Positions 26,122-36,067 are shown, numbered from the stretch's first letter. The stretch: DNA of 64,000 nt from Rhizobium tumorigenes (GCF_003240565.2 NZ_CP117256.1:186001-250000), one strand, 5' to 3'. The notes: a model not told the origin generated them from the letters alone. Program-made: numbers and translations.

Positions 26122-27141
26122 TCACGCATCAAAAGCCAGCTGTACTTTCAGCGTTTGCTCAGGATGATTCTCGACCAAATCGAAGGCCTTGCGAGCGTCG
26201 GCCGCGTTGAAAGTTTGCGTGATCATGTCTACGGGTTTCAGCTTGCCCGTCTCGAGCCACTGCACGACTTCGGGGATGAACCTTCGGTTGAGGCGCGAAC
26301 CAACCAGGCTCAATTCCTTGCGAACGATTTCCTGCTGGCTGATATTGCAGGGCGCCGCCGAGAAGCCTAGAATCCCGATGCGCCCGGCGGGTCCCGCGAT
26401 GCGGCAGGCTTCGTCGAGCAGTGCCGGGATACCTGCACCATCGATGACTATGGAAGGGCCGAGCCCATCCATCTCGTCAGCCACCTCTGCGGGTACAGAT
26501 TTTTCTCGCGAATTTATGACGACATCGGCACCAAACTCAAGGGCTCGCTCGAGGCGTTGCGGGTCGATATCAGCGATGATGCAGCGCGCGCCGCGCATCT
26601 TTGCAACCTGAAGGACCGTGATACCCACCGTACCGGCGCCGTAAATCATCACGACGTCGTCAGCGCCGCATTCTGTGCGAGATAGAACGTTCGCCGCCAC
26701 CGCCAGCGGCTCGGCAAGTGCTGCAACGTCAAACCCGAGCGACGGCGAGATCTTGACGGCATTTTCCTGCGGGATGACGGCGACCGATCGGAACCCGCCG
26801 TCTCGGTGGACGCCTATGACCTGCAACTTGGCGCAAACGTTCGAGCGACCAATGCGGCATGGATGGCATTTGCCGCAGGATATCACCGGATCGGCAACCA
26901 CATGATCGCCGATCGCGAGGTGAGATACGCCACGGCCAAGCGCCGTTATCACTCCCGCGAACTCGTGCCCGATGATGCGCGGATAGGTGACGAACGGATT
27001 GGAGCCGTGAAGGATGTGCATATCCGAGCCGCAAATACCGGCCCTTATAACTTGGATAGCGATCTCCCCATCGCCCGGCGGCAGCGCGTCGCGCTGGTCA
27101 ATGCCTAGCTTGTGGGGTTCCGAGACAGATATCGTAACCAT
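26122..27141 (-). CDS. Zinc-dependent alcohol/polyol dehydrogenase (MDR family)
   Basis: 339 residues. Catalytic zinc region GICGSDMH and GHEFAGVI, structural zinc CGKCHPCRIGRSNVC, and Rossmann loop IYGAGTVGITVLQVAKMRG. It resembles L-idonate/L-galactonate or sorbitol-type dehydrogenases. In this operon it probably oxidises an aldonate or polyol to feed the UxuB/UxuA steps. It lies 30 bases upstream of the kinase and 65 bases downstream of the mannitol-dehydrogenase-family gene. Confidence 0.87.
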   Translation of the reverse strand: MVTISVSEPHKLGIDQRDALPPGDGEIAIQVIRAGICGSDMHILHGSNPFVTYPRIIGHEFAGVITALGRGVSHLAIGDHVVADPVISCGKCHPCRIGRSNVCAKLQVIGVHRDGGFRSVAVIPQENAVKISPSLGFDVAALAEPLAVAANVLSRTECGADDVVMIYGAGTVGITVLQVAKMRGARCIIADIDPQRLERALEFGADVVINSREKSVPAEVADEMDGLGPSIVIDGAGIPALLDEACRIAGPAGRIGILGFSAAPCNISQQEIVRKELSLVGSRLNRRFIPEVVQWLETGKLKPVDMITQTFNAADARKAFDLVENHPEQTLKVQLAFDA

Positions 27142-27206
27142 GTTGTCTCCGTTGTTGTCTTGTCTGGTGCCAGACCCCCGTGGGAGGGTCTTTTAAAGAG
27201 CAGTGC

Positions 27207-28619
27207 TCAGACCGATTGAATGGATTTCAGATGCCGGTCGACGCTGGCTCGCCACGCAGTATCAATCATGAGCGTAGGCGGAAAAAGCCCAGGGATATCG
27301 AAGAAAGCCACGGAACCGTCATTGCGTAGCACGCTGTCTTGGGCCGCTTTTCGCAGCTCGTCGGCACGGGGGTCATCAACATTTTCCGTCGTCAGCACGT
27401 AGGCGATCCATAATGCCGTCGCATAGGCGAATGCGTCGGCATCCTTCCCGGCTGCTAGCGCCTCTAATGCTGGAGCGAAGATCCGCTGCGGCAATTTCTG
27501 AGTACCGTCCATGGCGATCTGCGCCGTCCGATGGGCGATAGCCGGATTGGCAAATCGGGCGACCAATTGCTCGATATATGCGTCAAGATCGATGCCCGGC
27601 ACCGGATCGAGCGTCGGCAGCGCTGCCTGCATATGATGGCGAACGATTTGCTGATAATCGGCCACGGCCATGACATCGCGAACATATTCCAGGCCGTGTA
27701 ACTGGCCTATATAGGCAATGAGCGAATGCGAGCCGTTGAGAAGCCTGAGCTTCATCTTCTCATAAGGTTCGACTGCGTCAACGAAGAGAGCGCCGCCTGC
27801 CTCCCAAGCGGGCCGCCCGGTGACAAAGCTGTCTTCGATCACCCATTGCGTAAATGGCTCGGTCTCAAGAGCCAGTGCATCCGCTGCTCCGATGATGCCA
27901 GCTGCACGTTCGCGGACTGCATCTGTTGCGGCGGGCACGATCCGATCCACCATGCTTGACGGGAAGCGGCCTTCCGTCTCGATCCACTGGCCGAGCTCAG
28001 GATCGCGGCGAGATGCCATTTCGATCACAAGACGACGAACGACATGCCCATTGCCCGGTAGATTGTCACAGCATAGTACCGTGAATGGCGCATGGCCAAG
28101 CGCATGTCTGCGTGCGAGGCCTTCAACGATGAAACCTATTGCTCCAACAGGGTTGTGCGGGTCTGCCATATCATGGGCCACCGCCGCGTGGTCGGCATGG
28201 AGGCCACCGGTTTTTGGATCTATCCCATAGGCCTTTTCGCTGACTGTCAAGGTTACGATCCTGATGGCAGGATCTGCGAGGCAGGAGAGGAGCGCTTCCC
28301 GATCTTCTGTCGCCGCGATTGCCCTGACTGTTGAACCGACGATCCGGGCGCCATCTCCCACACGGTCACGCGTGACGACAGTATGCAGGCAATCTTGCGC
28401 GGTCAGGGCATGAACGATGTCTGTCGACCGGAGACTTGCTCCGACGATGCCCCAGTCACCGAACTCATGCGTGAGCGCATCGTCGGTATAGACCGCCTGA
28501 TGGGCACGATGGAAGGCGCCGATACCGAGGTGAACGATGCCTGGTTTCAGCGCGGATCTGTCGTAGCCGGGTGCCTGGACGCCCTCCGGCAGGATTGTCT
28601 GTGCATTCAATCGCTGCAT
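27207..28619 (-). CDS. uxuB: Mannitol dehydrogenase family, fructuronate-reductase type
   Basis: 470 residues from ATG 28619. The N-terminal dinucleotide region GIVHLGIGAFHRAHQAVYTDDAL and the polyol-dehydrogenase motif K-x5-N-x2-H (MKLRLLNGSHSLIAY) are present. Neighbouring mannonate dehydratase two bases upstream makes fructuronate reductase (D-fructuronate to D-mannonate, NADH) the best guess; a plain mannitol or arabinitol dehydrogenase is the alternative. Intact length. Confidence 0.82.
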   Translation of the reverse strand: MQRLNAQTILPEGVQAPGYDRSALKPGIVHLGIGAFHRAHQAVYTDDALTHEFGDWGIVGASLRSTDIVHALTAQDCLHTVVTRDRVGDGARIVGSTVRAIAATEDREALLSCLADPAIRIVTLTVSEKAYGIDPKTGGLHADHAAVAHDMADPHNPVGAIGFIVEGLARRHALGHAPFTVLCCDNLPGNGHVVRRLVIEMASRRDPELGQWIETEGRFPSSMVDRIVPAATDAVRERAAGIIGAADALALETEPFTQWVIEDSFVTGRPAWEAGGALFVDAVEPYEKMKLRLLNGSHSLIAYIGQLHGLEYVRDVMAVADYQQIVRHHMQAALPTLDPVPGIDLDAYIEQLVARFANPAIAHRTAQIAMDGTQKLPQRIFAPALEALAAGKDADAFAYATALWIAYVLTTENVDDPRADELRKAAQDSVLRNDGSVAFFDIPGLFPPTLMIDTAWRASVDRHLKSIQSV

Positions 28620-28621
28620 GA

Positions 28622-29818
28622 TCAAGCCAGTCCATAAGTCGCGTGCGACAGGGTCCGCTCGATACCGCGAAGCTCTGCCAGGCCCTTGAGCCGGCCGATG
28701 GCCGGATAGCCCGGTTGCGCGCCGCGCGTCAGATCGTTGAGGATTTCCTGGCCGTGGTCGGGTCGCATGAAAATCTGGTGATCTGCGCGGCCCTCAGTCC
28801 TGCGGCGATTTTCTTCAGCGACGATAGCAGCGATAACCGCCACCATGTCGGTATTGCCCTCCAGATGTTCGTCCTCGAAGAACGAGCATGGCGTGGTCTC
28901 ATCTTCCCGCCGGACATTGCGCAGATGGACGAAGTGGATGCGCGACGCGAGGCGCCCGACCATTGCTGGAAGATCGTTGTCTGCGCGCACGCCGAGCGAC
29001 CCTGTGCAGAAGGTCACGCCGTTGGCGAGGCTGTCGACGGCCTCAAGCACCTCGACGTAGTCCGCTTCGGTCGACAGGATGCGCGGCAATCCGAGCAGCG
29101 GCCATGGCGGATCGTCCCCATGGGCACACAGACGCATCCCGAGCTCTTCGGCAACAGGAACCACTTCCGACAGGAAGGTAATCAGGTTGGCGCGCAGGGT
29201 CTTCGCATCGATCGATGCGTAGCGCGCGAGTGCCTCGCGTAACTCGCCGATGCTGTAGCGGTCGGAAGACCCTGGAAGGCCGGCTCCAATATTGCGAGAG
29301 AGCGCGTCCTTTTTCTCATCGGACATGGCTCGGTATCGCTCTTCGGCTTGTGCGATCACATTTGGCGGGTAGTCCGCGTTAGCTGCGGGTCGCTGAAGAA
29401 CATGGATATCAAACGCCACGAAGTCGATCAGGTCGAAGCGCATTGCCCGTGCACCGCTCGGCGTCTCCCAGCGGAGGTCGGTTCGTGTCCAGTCGAGGAC
29501 CGGCATGAAGTTGTAGCAGACAGTGAAAATGCCGGCGCCTGCCAAGACGCGCAGGCTTTCCTTCCAGGCCTCAACATGGGCTTTCCAATCGCCCGACATC
29601 GTCTTGATGTTTTCGGATATCGGAATGCTTTCCACGAGCTCCCATTCCAGACCGCCGGCCCGGACCTCGCTTTGTCTCTTGGCGACGTCCTCGGTCGTCC
29701 ATGCCGTTCCGGTTGGCACATGGTGGAGTGCGCTGACGATACCCTGGGCCCCCGCCTGGGCCGCGTCACGAACACTGACCTTGTCAATGGGCCCGAACCA
29801 GCGCCATGTATGTCTCAT
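28622..29818 (-). CDS. uxuA: Mannonate dehydratase
   Basis: 398 residues, close to the E. coli UxuA length. It begins M-R-H-T-W-R-W-F-G with D-K-V-S-V-R-D-A-A-Q-A-G-A-Q-G-I-V; the metal-binding and substrate regions LCAHGDDPPWPLLGLPRI and FMRPDHGQE are conserved. It dehydrates D-mannonate to 2-keto-3-deoxygluconate with Fe/Mn. Its start overlaps the stop of the cyclase gene by four bases (ATGA), and UxuB follows after two bases: tight operon. Confidence 0.92.
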   Translation of the reverse strand: MRHTWRWFGPIDKVSVRDAAQAGAQGIVSALHHVPTGTAWTTEDVAKRQSEVRAGGLEWELVESIPISENIKTMSGDWKAHVEAWKESLRVLAGAGIFTVCYNFMPVLDWTRTDLRWETPSGARAMRFDLIDFVAFDIHVLQRPAANADYPPNVIAQAEERYRAMSDEKKDALSRNIGAGLPGSSDRYSIGELREALARYASIDAKTLRANLITFLSEVVPVAEELGMRLCAHGDDPPWPLLGLPRILSTEADYVEVLEAVDSLANGVTFCTGSLGVRADNDLPAMVGRLASRIHFVHLRNVRREDETTPCSFFEDEHLEGNTDMVAVIAAIVAEENRRRTEGRADHQIFMRPDHGQEILNDLTRGAQPGYPAIGRLKGLAELRGIERTLSHATYGLA

Positions 29819-30582
29819 GCCTTACCTCTTGTATTCATTTCTGCGTGCAAAGCACCCGAACCGCCTTGATCGGATGCCATTTTAGATTCAACGAGTGCCA
29901 CGGCTCTCGCTGGAGATCCGGAGCCGCCCACGATTGGCAATGGCAAGGCCACCAGAAAGCAGTAGGGCGGCAATTGTCCGAGATTGGCAAAGTTTTCGCC
30001 GATGAGAATGTTTCCGCCAAGGAGGATATTGTGGGCGGGGAAATTCGAGCTGCCATAACAATCGATCGAAAGGCAGTCCGAGCCGACGATACGAACGCTT
30101 CTCTCCTGCAAAAACTCGCTGGCACCCTGCGACAGGCCTGGCCAATCCTTGAGAAAGCAATCCTGTTGGGAGGCATCATTCCAGTACCGGTCCCAACCGA
30201 AATGGAAGAACACCGCATCTCCTGCCTCGATCGGACCGTAAAGGTCCTCGAACTCCAGGATCCGATCGATAGTTACGGCTTCGCGAGGGGCACAATCTTG
30301 GGCGTCGATGGTCGCCATGCGGCCAAAGAATTGCTCAAGGGAAATCTCTGCGATCGACTGGCCGCCCTTTATAAAATGCAAAGGCGCATCGAAATGCGTG
30401 CCGGAATGTTCGCTTAAGCAAAGCGAGTGGTTACAGGCGACGTCGCCGTTATCGTAGCTCTCAATGACCTCCTGGCAAAATGCCGGGTGGGTTGGCCAGA
30501 CCGGCATGCCTTCCTTTAGTGGATGGGTGAGATCGATGAACCTGAAGCGGTCTCGCCTGAAAAGAGCGGTAAGATTGTCCAT
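29815..30582 (-). CDS. Cyclase family protein (kynurenine formamidase-like fold)
   Basis: 255 residues from ATG 30582; an in-frame TTG at 30591 is an alternative. The family metal motif H-x-G-T-H-x-D is visible as HSGTHFDAPLHF, with IDLTHPLKEGMPVWP at the N-terminus. Members hydrolyse amides, lactones or thiol esters with a metal. In this operon it may open a sugar lactone before oxidation; that is inference. It lies one base after the permease gene. Confidence 0.82.
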   Translation of the reverse strand: MDNLTALFRRDRFRFIDLTHPLKEGMPVWPTHPAFCQEVIESYDNGDVACNHSLCLSEHSGTHFDAPLHFIKGGQSIAEISLEQFFGRMATIDAQDCAPREAVTIDRILEFEDLYGPIEAGDAVFFHFGWDRYWNDASQQDCFLKDWPGLSQGASEFLQERSVRIVGSDCLSIDCYGSSNFPAHNILLGGNILIGENFANLGQLPPYCFLVALPLPIVGGSGSPARAVALVESKMASDQGGSGALHAEMNTRGKA

Positions 30583-30583
30583 G

Positions 30584-31522
30584 TCAGGCAACCCGCGGTC
30601 GGGGCGCGATCGCCACGATGAGGATGATCAATGCACCGGTCAGCACGAAACGTACGCCCGCCTGCATCTGGAAGGTGTTCAGCATTGTCGCCATCAGATT
30701 GAAGAAAAGTGCGGCACCCCAGATGCCGACGGCATTCGCCTGACCACCCGCGACGCTGGTGCCTCCAAGCACCACGACGGCAATGGATTCCAGAAGGTAG
30801 ACATCACCCATGTTCAGTGCTGCACCGCCGGAAAAGCCAGACAGCAGGAACCCCGCAAGACCGCCGGCAACGCCGCAAAGACTGTAGGCAATGAGCCGAA
30901 CACGCCCCGCCGATATGCCTGCCAGCCGCGCCGCCGGCTCACTTTGGCCGACGGCCAGAAGACGGCGACCCCAGATGCCGCGCGAAAGGACAAGCATGGT
31001 GACAATGGTCAAGAGCATGACCGCGAAAGGCATGAAAGGAATGCCCTCAACGCGCCATTGCGTGAACGCAGACAACATGGCCGGCGGCTTCAGCGTCGCC
31101 TCTCCGCCAAGGTTGAAGGCGAAGGACTGAAACACGAAACTCCACGCCAGCGTCGCTATAATTGGCGGCAGCCGCAGCAATGTGATGGCAAGGAAATTGA
31201 GCATCCCCGCGACCGCGCCCACAGCAATTGCTGCAAGCAAACCAGCCAGGATCATGCCGTCCTGGGCCTTCATTACGGTCATGGACACATAGGCCGCAAG
31301 CGTCAGCACCGATGGTACCGACAGATCGATATTACCCGGCCCCGATGCAATGACCAGCATCTGGCCGGTTCCTACGAGCACACTGAAGGCGCCGAAGGTA
31401 AGGGCAGCGGTCAGGGTGGCCTCGGCACTGCCAAAGCCGGCATAGGCGGTGGTGGCAATCCACATCATCAGCGCAACAATGAAGCCGTAGGTCCACGGTG
31501 CAAGAGTAAGACGCGACATCAT
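30584..31522 (-). CDS. Sugar ABC transporter permease (RbsC family)
   Basis: 312 residues with about eight to nine membrane segments. The family loop GPGNIDLSVPSVLTLAAYVSM and the EAA-like FLLSGFSGGAALNMGDVYLLESIAVVVLGGTSVAGG are present. It is the second of two adjacent permeases, suggesting a heterodimeric channel. It overlaps the upstream permease by four bases. Inner membrane. Confidence 0.88.
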   Translation of the reverse strand: MMSRLTLAPWTYGFIVALMMWIATTAYAGFGSAEATLTAALTFGAFSVLVGTGQMLVIASGPGNIDLSVPSVLTLAAYVSMTVMKAQDGMILAGLLAAIAVGAVAGMLNFLAITLLRLPPIIATLAWSFVFQSFAFNLGGEATLKPPAMLSAFTQWRVEGIPFMPFAVMLLTIVTMLVLSRGIWGRRLLAVGQSEPAARLAGISAGRVRLIAYSLCGVAGGLAGFLLSGFSGGAALNMGDVYLLESIAVVVLGGTSVAGGQANAVGIWGAALFFNLMATMLNTFQMQAGVRFVLTGALIILIVAIAPRPRVA

Positions 31523-32484
31523 GATTTTTCCTCCGACAGGAGGACACGCCCGGCCAGCACGAGAAACAGGATTCCGCCCTGCGCGCCGATCTGCCAGGTT
31601 GGCGGCACCTGCAGGAAGCTCAACAGAGACCCGGCAAGGGAGAGCGTCAGTGCGCCGATGACCGTTCCGACCGGCGAGACGACGCCGCCGTTGAACGAAC
31701 CGCCGCCAAGAATGACGGCGCCGACCCCAAGCAGCGTATACGCCGGCGCTACGTTGGGATCACCTGAAGTCGTCAGACCAGTCAACGTCACACCGGCAAG
31801 GCATGCAAGCACGCCGGCTGCTGCGTACACCAACACACGGATACGAGTGGTTGACCAACCTGCCCGTTCGATCGAACGCGGATTGGCGCCAGCACCGAGA
31901 AGAACCGCTCCATAGGAGGACCGGGTAATGATCAAGTGGCCCACCGCAGCGGCGACGACGGCTAACAAGATCGGCAACGGAATGAACGGTGGACGCCAGT
32001 TCATGAAGCCCGACAGCCATGCTGGCACCGAACCGCCCGGCGAGGGCAGGATGATAATGGCGATGCCGAGCCAGATGAACGACATGCCAAGCGTGACGAT
32101 GATCGAGGGCAGCTGGCGAAGATGGATGAGCAGGCCAATGCCGGCATAGACGGCGATCGTCACCAGATAGAGTAGAACCGCCAGCAATGGATGAGCGTCG
32201 AGGTTCAGTGCGGTAATACATGTGATCAGCCCGACGAAGGCGCCGTTGGAAAGATCGATGTCACCCAGCATGATGATCAGCATCTGGGCGAGCGCCGCAA
32301 AGACCAGCGGCGTCGCAAGCTTGAAGAGCAGCGTGAAGCCGAAATAGCTCATGGCCGACGGCCTTATCCAGAAGATGATCGCAAGCATGAGAACAAGCGT
32401 AACGGCCGGCAAACCAACCTGCAGTGCCGCAGTCAGCCATGCGGGACGGCGGACCGACTGACGTCGGATCATCACATCAGCCAT
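31519..32484 (-). CDS. Sugar ABC transporter permease (RbsC family)
   Basis: 321 residues from ATG 32484, with GGAGGC upstream; an upstream in-frame extension reaches into the ATPase gene. It contains IMLGDIDLSNGAFVGLITCI and GVTLTGLTTSGDPNVAPAYTLLGVGAVILGGGSFNGG, both standard for RbsC-type permeases. It pairs with the permease at 30584 and overlaps the ATPase gene by eight bases. Confidence 0.87.
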   Translation of the reverse strand: MADVMIRRQSVRRPAWLTAALQVGLPAVTLVLMLAIIFWIRPSAMSYFGFTLLFKLATPLVFAALAQMLIIMLGDIDLSNGAFVGLITCITALNLDAHPLLAVLLYLVTIAVYAGIGLLIHLRQLPSIIVTLGMSFIWLGIAIIILPSPGGSVPAWLSGFMNWRPPFIPLPILLAVVAAAVGHLIITRSSYGAVLLGAGANPRSIERAGWSTTRIRVLVYAAAGVLACLAGVTLTGLTTSGDPNVAPAYTLLGVGAVILGGGSFNGGVVSPVGTVIGALTLSLAGSLLSFLQVPPTWQIGAQGGILFLVLAGRVLLSEEKS

Positions 32485-33952
32485 TTGCGCCTCCAAACGA
32501 AGCTTCGAGGATGCGGCCATGATCAATGTCAGCGCCGTGTATCTCCTCCACGGCCCTGCCTTCGCGGAACACGTAGAGCCGGTCGCAATTGTTGAGTTCT
32601 TCCATCTCGGTCGTATACCAGACGAAGGTCCGGCCCCGCTCGGCTTCGCTGCGGATCAATTGATAGACTTCCTGTTTGGTGCCGACATCGACGCCGCGCA
32701 TTGGGTCATCCAAGAAAATGACGCTGGCGTCGGAGGCGAGCGCGCGTGCAAAAAGCACCTTCTGCTGATTACCGCCGCTCAATGAGAGGATGGGCGTATC
32801 GATGGACGGTGCCTTCACCTTGAGGCGTGCGGACCACTTTCCAGCGAGATCTTTCGCTCCGGTACTCGATACGAAGCCATATTTCTGCAGAGCATTAAGA
32901 CTGCGAATCGTGAGATTATCGGCGATCGACCATAGTCCGAAAATACCTTCCAGCCCGCGGTCGCCGGCGACATAGGCCGCACGGATCTTGCCGCTCCTTT
33001 CGATCGCCGCGAAGATAGCCCGCAACCTCTCTCGCTGGCCGTGGCCGTCGAGACCCGCAAATCCGATGATTTCGCCGGCGGCGGCTTGGATCGGCCGGTC
33101 GGCAGCATCGATCCCTGCATGATCTATCTGCGGCTCGCCGAAGCCACGCGAACTCCGATTTTGTCTATGCTCGTGCGTAGCCTCGATGCTGCCCATCATC
33201 TCGACCAAATTGGAGCGCGACAGTCCTTGAGTTGCGCGCTGCGCAACGACCTTGCCGTCCACCATGACGACAGCACGGTTGCAGACAGAAATGATTTCGT
33301 TCAGCCGGTGCGTAATAAGAATGCACGCAATACCCCTTGAAGCTGCCCTGCGGATATAGGTCAGAAGCTGTTCAGTCGCCTGGTGTCCGAGGGACGATGT
33401 GGGCTCGTCCAGAATGACGCAGCGGACAGTGATATCTGTTTCCGTAAAGGCGCGGGCGATTTCCACCATCTGCCGCAACCCGATCGATAGCTCCGAGATC
33501 TTTGCGTCTGGGTTAATGCCGTGGCCAGGAAAGATCTCATCCAGCGCCTTCGCGATCAGATCTCGCGCGCGGCCGCGCCAGCCAAAACCCCGCAGCTGAC
33601 GGTGGACAATGCGCGTGTTCTCGGCAGCAGAAAGGTTGGCGCAAAGCGACAACTCCTGAAATATGCAGCGCAGGCCTCCCGACTGGGCTCGCCCCGCGCT
33701 CCATATATCAACGTCTCCTCCACCATAGCGGAAACTGCCTGCCGTGCGCTGCACTGCGCCCGACAAGACATTCATCAGCGTCGACTTGCCGGCGCCGTTG
33801 TGACCGACCAAGCCAACCACCTCGCCGGAGCGTAGCTGAAAATCCACACCACCGAGTGCGTGGACGGCGCCGTAGCTCTTACGAATATGGCGAACATCGA
33901 TCAGCGCTTCTGCTGCAGCCTGCGCCGACGAGGGGGTTGCAAGGTCATTCAT
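32477..33952 (-). CDS. Sugar ABC transporter ATP-binding protein, two NBDs (RbsA family)
   Basis: 491 residues. The first NBD has Walker A GHNGAGKS, signature LSIGLRQMVEIARA and LDEPTSSLG. The second NBD has a degenerate Walker A (GLDGHGQRE), as usual in RbsA proteins, and signature LSGGNQQKVLFARALA. It energises import of the sugar bound by the protein at 33963. It starts 10 bases after that gene. Confidence 0.92.
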   Translation of the reverse strand: MNDLATPSSAQAAAEALIDVRHIRKSYGAVHALGGVDFQLRSGEVVGLVGHNGAGKSTLMNVLSGAVQRTAGSFRYGGGDVDIWSAGRAQSGGLRCIFQELSLCANLSAAENTRIVHRQLRGFGWRGRARDLIAKALDEIFPGHGINPDAKISELSIGLRQMVEIARAFTETDITVRCVILDEPTSSLGHQATEQLLTYIRRAASRGIACILITHRLNEIISVCNRAVVMVDGKVVAQRATQGLSRSNLVEMMGSIEATHEHRQNRSSRGFGEPQIDHAGIDAADRPIQAAAGEIIGFAGLDGHGQRERLRAIFAAIERSGKIRAAYVAGDRGLEGIFGLWSIADNLTIRSLNALQKYGFVSSTGAKDLAGKWSARLKVKAPSIDTPILSLSGGNQQKVLFARALASDASVIFLDDPMRGVDVGTKQEVYQLIRSEAERGRTFVWYTTEMEELNNCDRLYVFREGRAVEEIHGADIDHGRILEASFGGANG

Positions 33953-33962
33953 ATGTCAATTC

Positions 33963-35048
33963 TCACTTCGGTGCTGGAACAGCCGGAAGAGCAGTCTTGT
34001 TGACGTTGGCATCGATAATCTTTGCCACGAGATCCTGCGGGTACTGCGCGTTGACCACGCCACCTTCCGGAACCGTCTTCAACCATGCCTCGAGATCGGG
34101 CTGATTGATCTGCAGCAAAGGCACCTCAACGAATTTCGGCACCTTTTTGCCCGCTAGGATTTGCTGGGCAACCCAGAAGGCGACCTGCGAAACCGATGGT
34201 GTTGCGCCAAGCGAGAAGGTCTCATAACCGGACGCATCGTGCTCCTGCTTCCAGAGCCCTAGTTCATCCTGGCGATTGCCCATGATGATGATCGGCAGGT
34301 CCCGCTTTGCCGCCTTGAAAGCCTGAGCCGCGCCATAACCATCGCCGCCTTGGGTTAGGACTGCATCGACCTTGGGCAAGGAGGGAAGAATGCCGGACAC
34401 CTCCTTCTGCGCGACTGTAGCCGTCCACTGGCCGTACACTTCGCCAACGCTCTTGTAGGCCGGATGCTCGGCCATTGCCTTGACGACGCCGTCATGCAGC
34501 CGCTTATCGAAGCCATCGCCAGCCATGCCGCGAATCTCGAGGATATTTGCCGGCCTGTCGCCCTGCTTTCCCTTGATGAAATCAAGCTCTGCCTTGGCAT
34601 AGGAATTAAGGTTGTAGTCAACCACGTAGGCGCAGGGCTCGGTCACACCACTGGCAAAAGCGACGACAACTATACCTGCGTCGCAAGCATCCTTGATCGC
34701 GCCGTTGAGTGCCGTGTCCGAGCCGGCCAGAACGATGATTGCGTCATATCCTTGCAGGATCAGGTTCTGGATCTGCGAGGCCTGTTCGGTAACCGAGTTG
34801 TTGGCACTGACGACAGCCGTATCGCCAATCTTGCCATCGGCTTTCGCCTTTGTGCCCATGTCCTGAAAGCTCTTGATCATCACCTGCCGGAATGAGTTTC
34901 CGGCATAGGAGTTGCTGAATGCGATATTCTTGCCGCTGGTATCCCCCACGGCAATGCCATCCTCGGCGCGGGCGGTCGCAGTTATGGCTGGACTTGTCAG
35001 CAACGCCAGGCAAAGCGCGGCGGCAGTTCTCTTGTAGACGGTTCTCAT
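33963..35048 (-). CDS. Periplasmic sugar-binding protein (RbsB-like)
   Basis: 361 residues from ATG 35048, with GGAGAGAG upstream. Signal peptide (RTAAALCLALLTSPAITATARA), then the type I periplasmic-binding fold: KNIAFSNSYAGNSFRQVMIKSFQDM, GYDAIIVLAGSDTALNGAIKDACDAG, GDGYGAAQAFKAAKRDLP. As first gene of the operon it sets the substrate, probably a sugar acid or aldonate given the UxuA/UxuB genes. GntR at 35321 is divergent and likely controls transcription. Confidence 0.88.
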   Translation of the reverse strand: MRTVYKRTAAALCLALLTSPAITATARAEDGIAVGDTSGKNIAFSNSYAGNSFRQVMIKSFQDMGTKAKADGKIGDTAVVSANNSVTEQASQIQNLILQGYDAIIVLAGSDTALNGAIKDACDAGIVVVAFASGVTEPCAYVVDYNLNSYAKAELDFIKGKQGDRPANILEIRGMAGDGFDKRLHDGVVKAMAEHPAYKSVGEVYGQWTATVAQKEVSGILPSLPKVDAVLTQGGDGYGAAQAFKAAKRDLPIIIMGNRQDELGLWKQEHDASGYETFSLGATPSVSQVAFWVAQQILAGKKVPKFVEVPLLQINQPDLEAWLKTVPEGGVVNAQYPQDLVAKIIDANVNKTALPAVPAPK

Positions 35049-35223
35049 CGGTGCTCTCTCCTCCAGCTTCCTGTTCAAGGCCCCGCTCCTGTCGTGACCC
35101 TCGGGTCGGCGGCGGATCGTTCGACGGCAATTCGTCGCCTCGTTCTCTGATATTCGCCGAAGCGAGTATCTCCCGAAACTCTGCTGTCGATAGGTCCGCC
35201 TGTCTCTCCCCAGGACTTAAGAT

Positions 35224-35262
35224 ACAGACTGCCATGGTAGTATGTCAACGTCTGTGATAGAC
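35224..35262. promoter_or_regulatory. Candidate GntR operator region
   Basis: ACAGAC (35224) and GTCTGT (35250) form an inverted pair, and GTCT-GTGAT-AGAC overlaps the second half. The block lies in the 272-base divergent gap between the sugar-binding protein and GntR genes. Confidence 0.4.
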
Positions 35263-35320
35263 TGCTTCGTCAGGATATGCGATTTGCGGAGATGGCGACG
35301 ACTATTGCTGAGAAGGGGGC

Positions 35321-36067
35321 ATGATGGCAGACAGACACGGGATCGACGAAAGTGCTGGCAGGAAGGGTGCAACCCCACCTGGAAACGACATTTTAGAAGC
35401 GATTAATATCCGCCAGCCCATCGCTCCTCAGGTTTATGAGCGTCTTCGCCGAGCTATAACGACGCTTGCGATGCTGCCTTCCGAGGCGCTGAGCGAAAAA
35501 GATCTCTCACTGCAGCTCGGCGTCAGCCGAACACCTGTGCGCGAAGCATTGATCCGGCTTGCGGATGAGGGATTAATTGACATTTTGCCGCAACGCGGGA
35601 GTTTCGTGGCGCCGATCCGTATCCACGATGTCGAGGAAGCCCAGTTCATCCGGGAATCGCTTGAGGTTGCGGTCGTTAAGAGGTTAGCGGGAGGCTGTTC
35701 GACGCGGTTCCTGACCGACATCAAAGCCAATCTTTCCCGGCAGGAATTGGCAGTGGCCCAGGACAACGGGGACCTGTTTTTAGAGCTTGATGAGGCCTTT
35801 CACAGGGGCTTTTGCGAGGAGGCCGGCCTCTCGAAGAGCTGGCGTGTTATCCAAACAGTGAAACTGCAGATGGATCGAGTCCGTTACCTCAGCCTCCCCG
35901 ATCCCGCCCATTTGAAGACACTATTGGCACAGCACTGGGAAATCGTCCATGCGATCGAGCACGGGGATCGGGAGTTGGCGAGTAACGCCATGTCGGCGCA
36001 CCTGCAGGAAGTACTTCGCACCGCGCAGCGGTTAAGCGTTCAGCGAGCAGAGCTAGTTGAGCGCTGA
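35321..36067 (+). CDS. GntR family regulator, FCD subfamily
   Basis: 248 residues. N-terminal wHTH: VYERLRRAITTLAMLPSEALSEKDLSLQLGVSRTPVREALIRLADEGLIDILPQRGSFV. The C-terminal all-helical FCD domain has metal-site-like residues (D near FLELDEAFHRGF, and H in LLAQHWEIVHAIEHGD). UxuR/ExuR-like regulators bind hexuronate-type effectors. Its position, divergent to the sugar-acid operon, makes it the probable repressor. Confidence 0.9.
   Translation: MMADRHGIDESAGRKGATPPGNDILEAINIRQPIAPQVYERLRRAITTLAMLPSEALSEKDLSLQLGVSRTPVREALIRLADEGLIDILPQRGSFVAPIRIHDVEEAQFIRESLEVAVVKRLAGGCSTRFLTDIKANLSRQELAVAQDNGDLFLELDEAFHRGFCEEAGLSKSWRVIQTVKLQMDRVRYLSLPDPAHLKTLLAQHWEIVHAIEHGDRELASNAMSAHLQEVLRTAQRLSVQRAELVER

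Noticed and set aside
30464..31915. 483-codon plus-strand frame over the ABC permeases
   Set aside because: Its composition (very rich in Arg, His, Gln, Gly) and lack of any domain mark it as antisense shadow of two clear permease genes.
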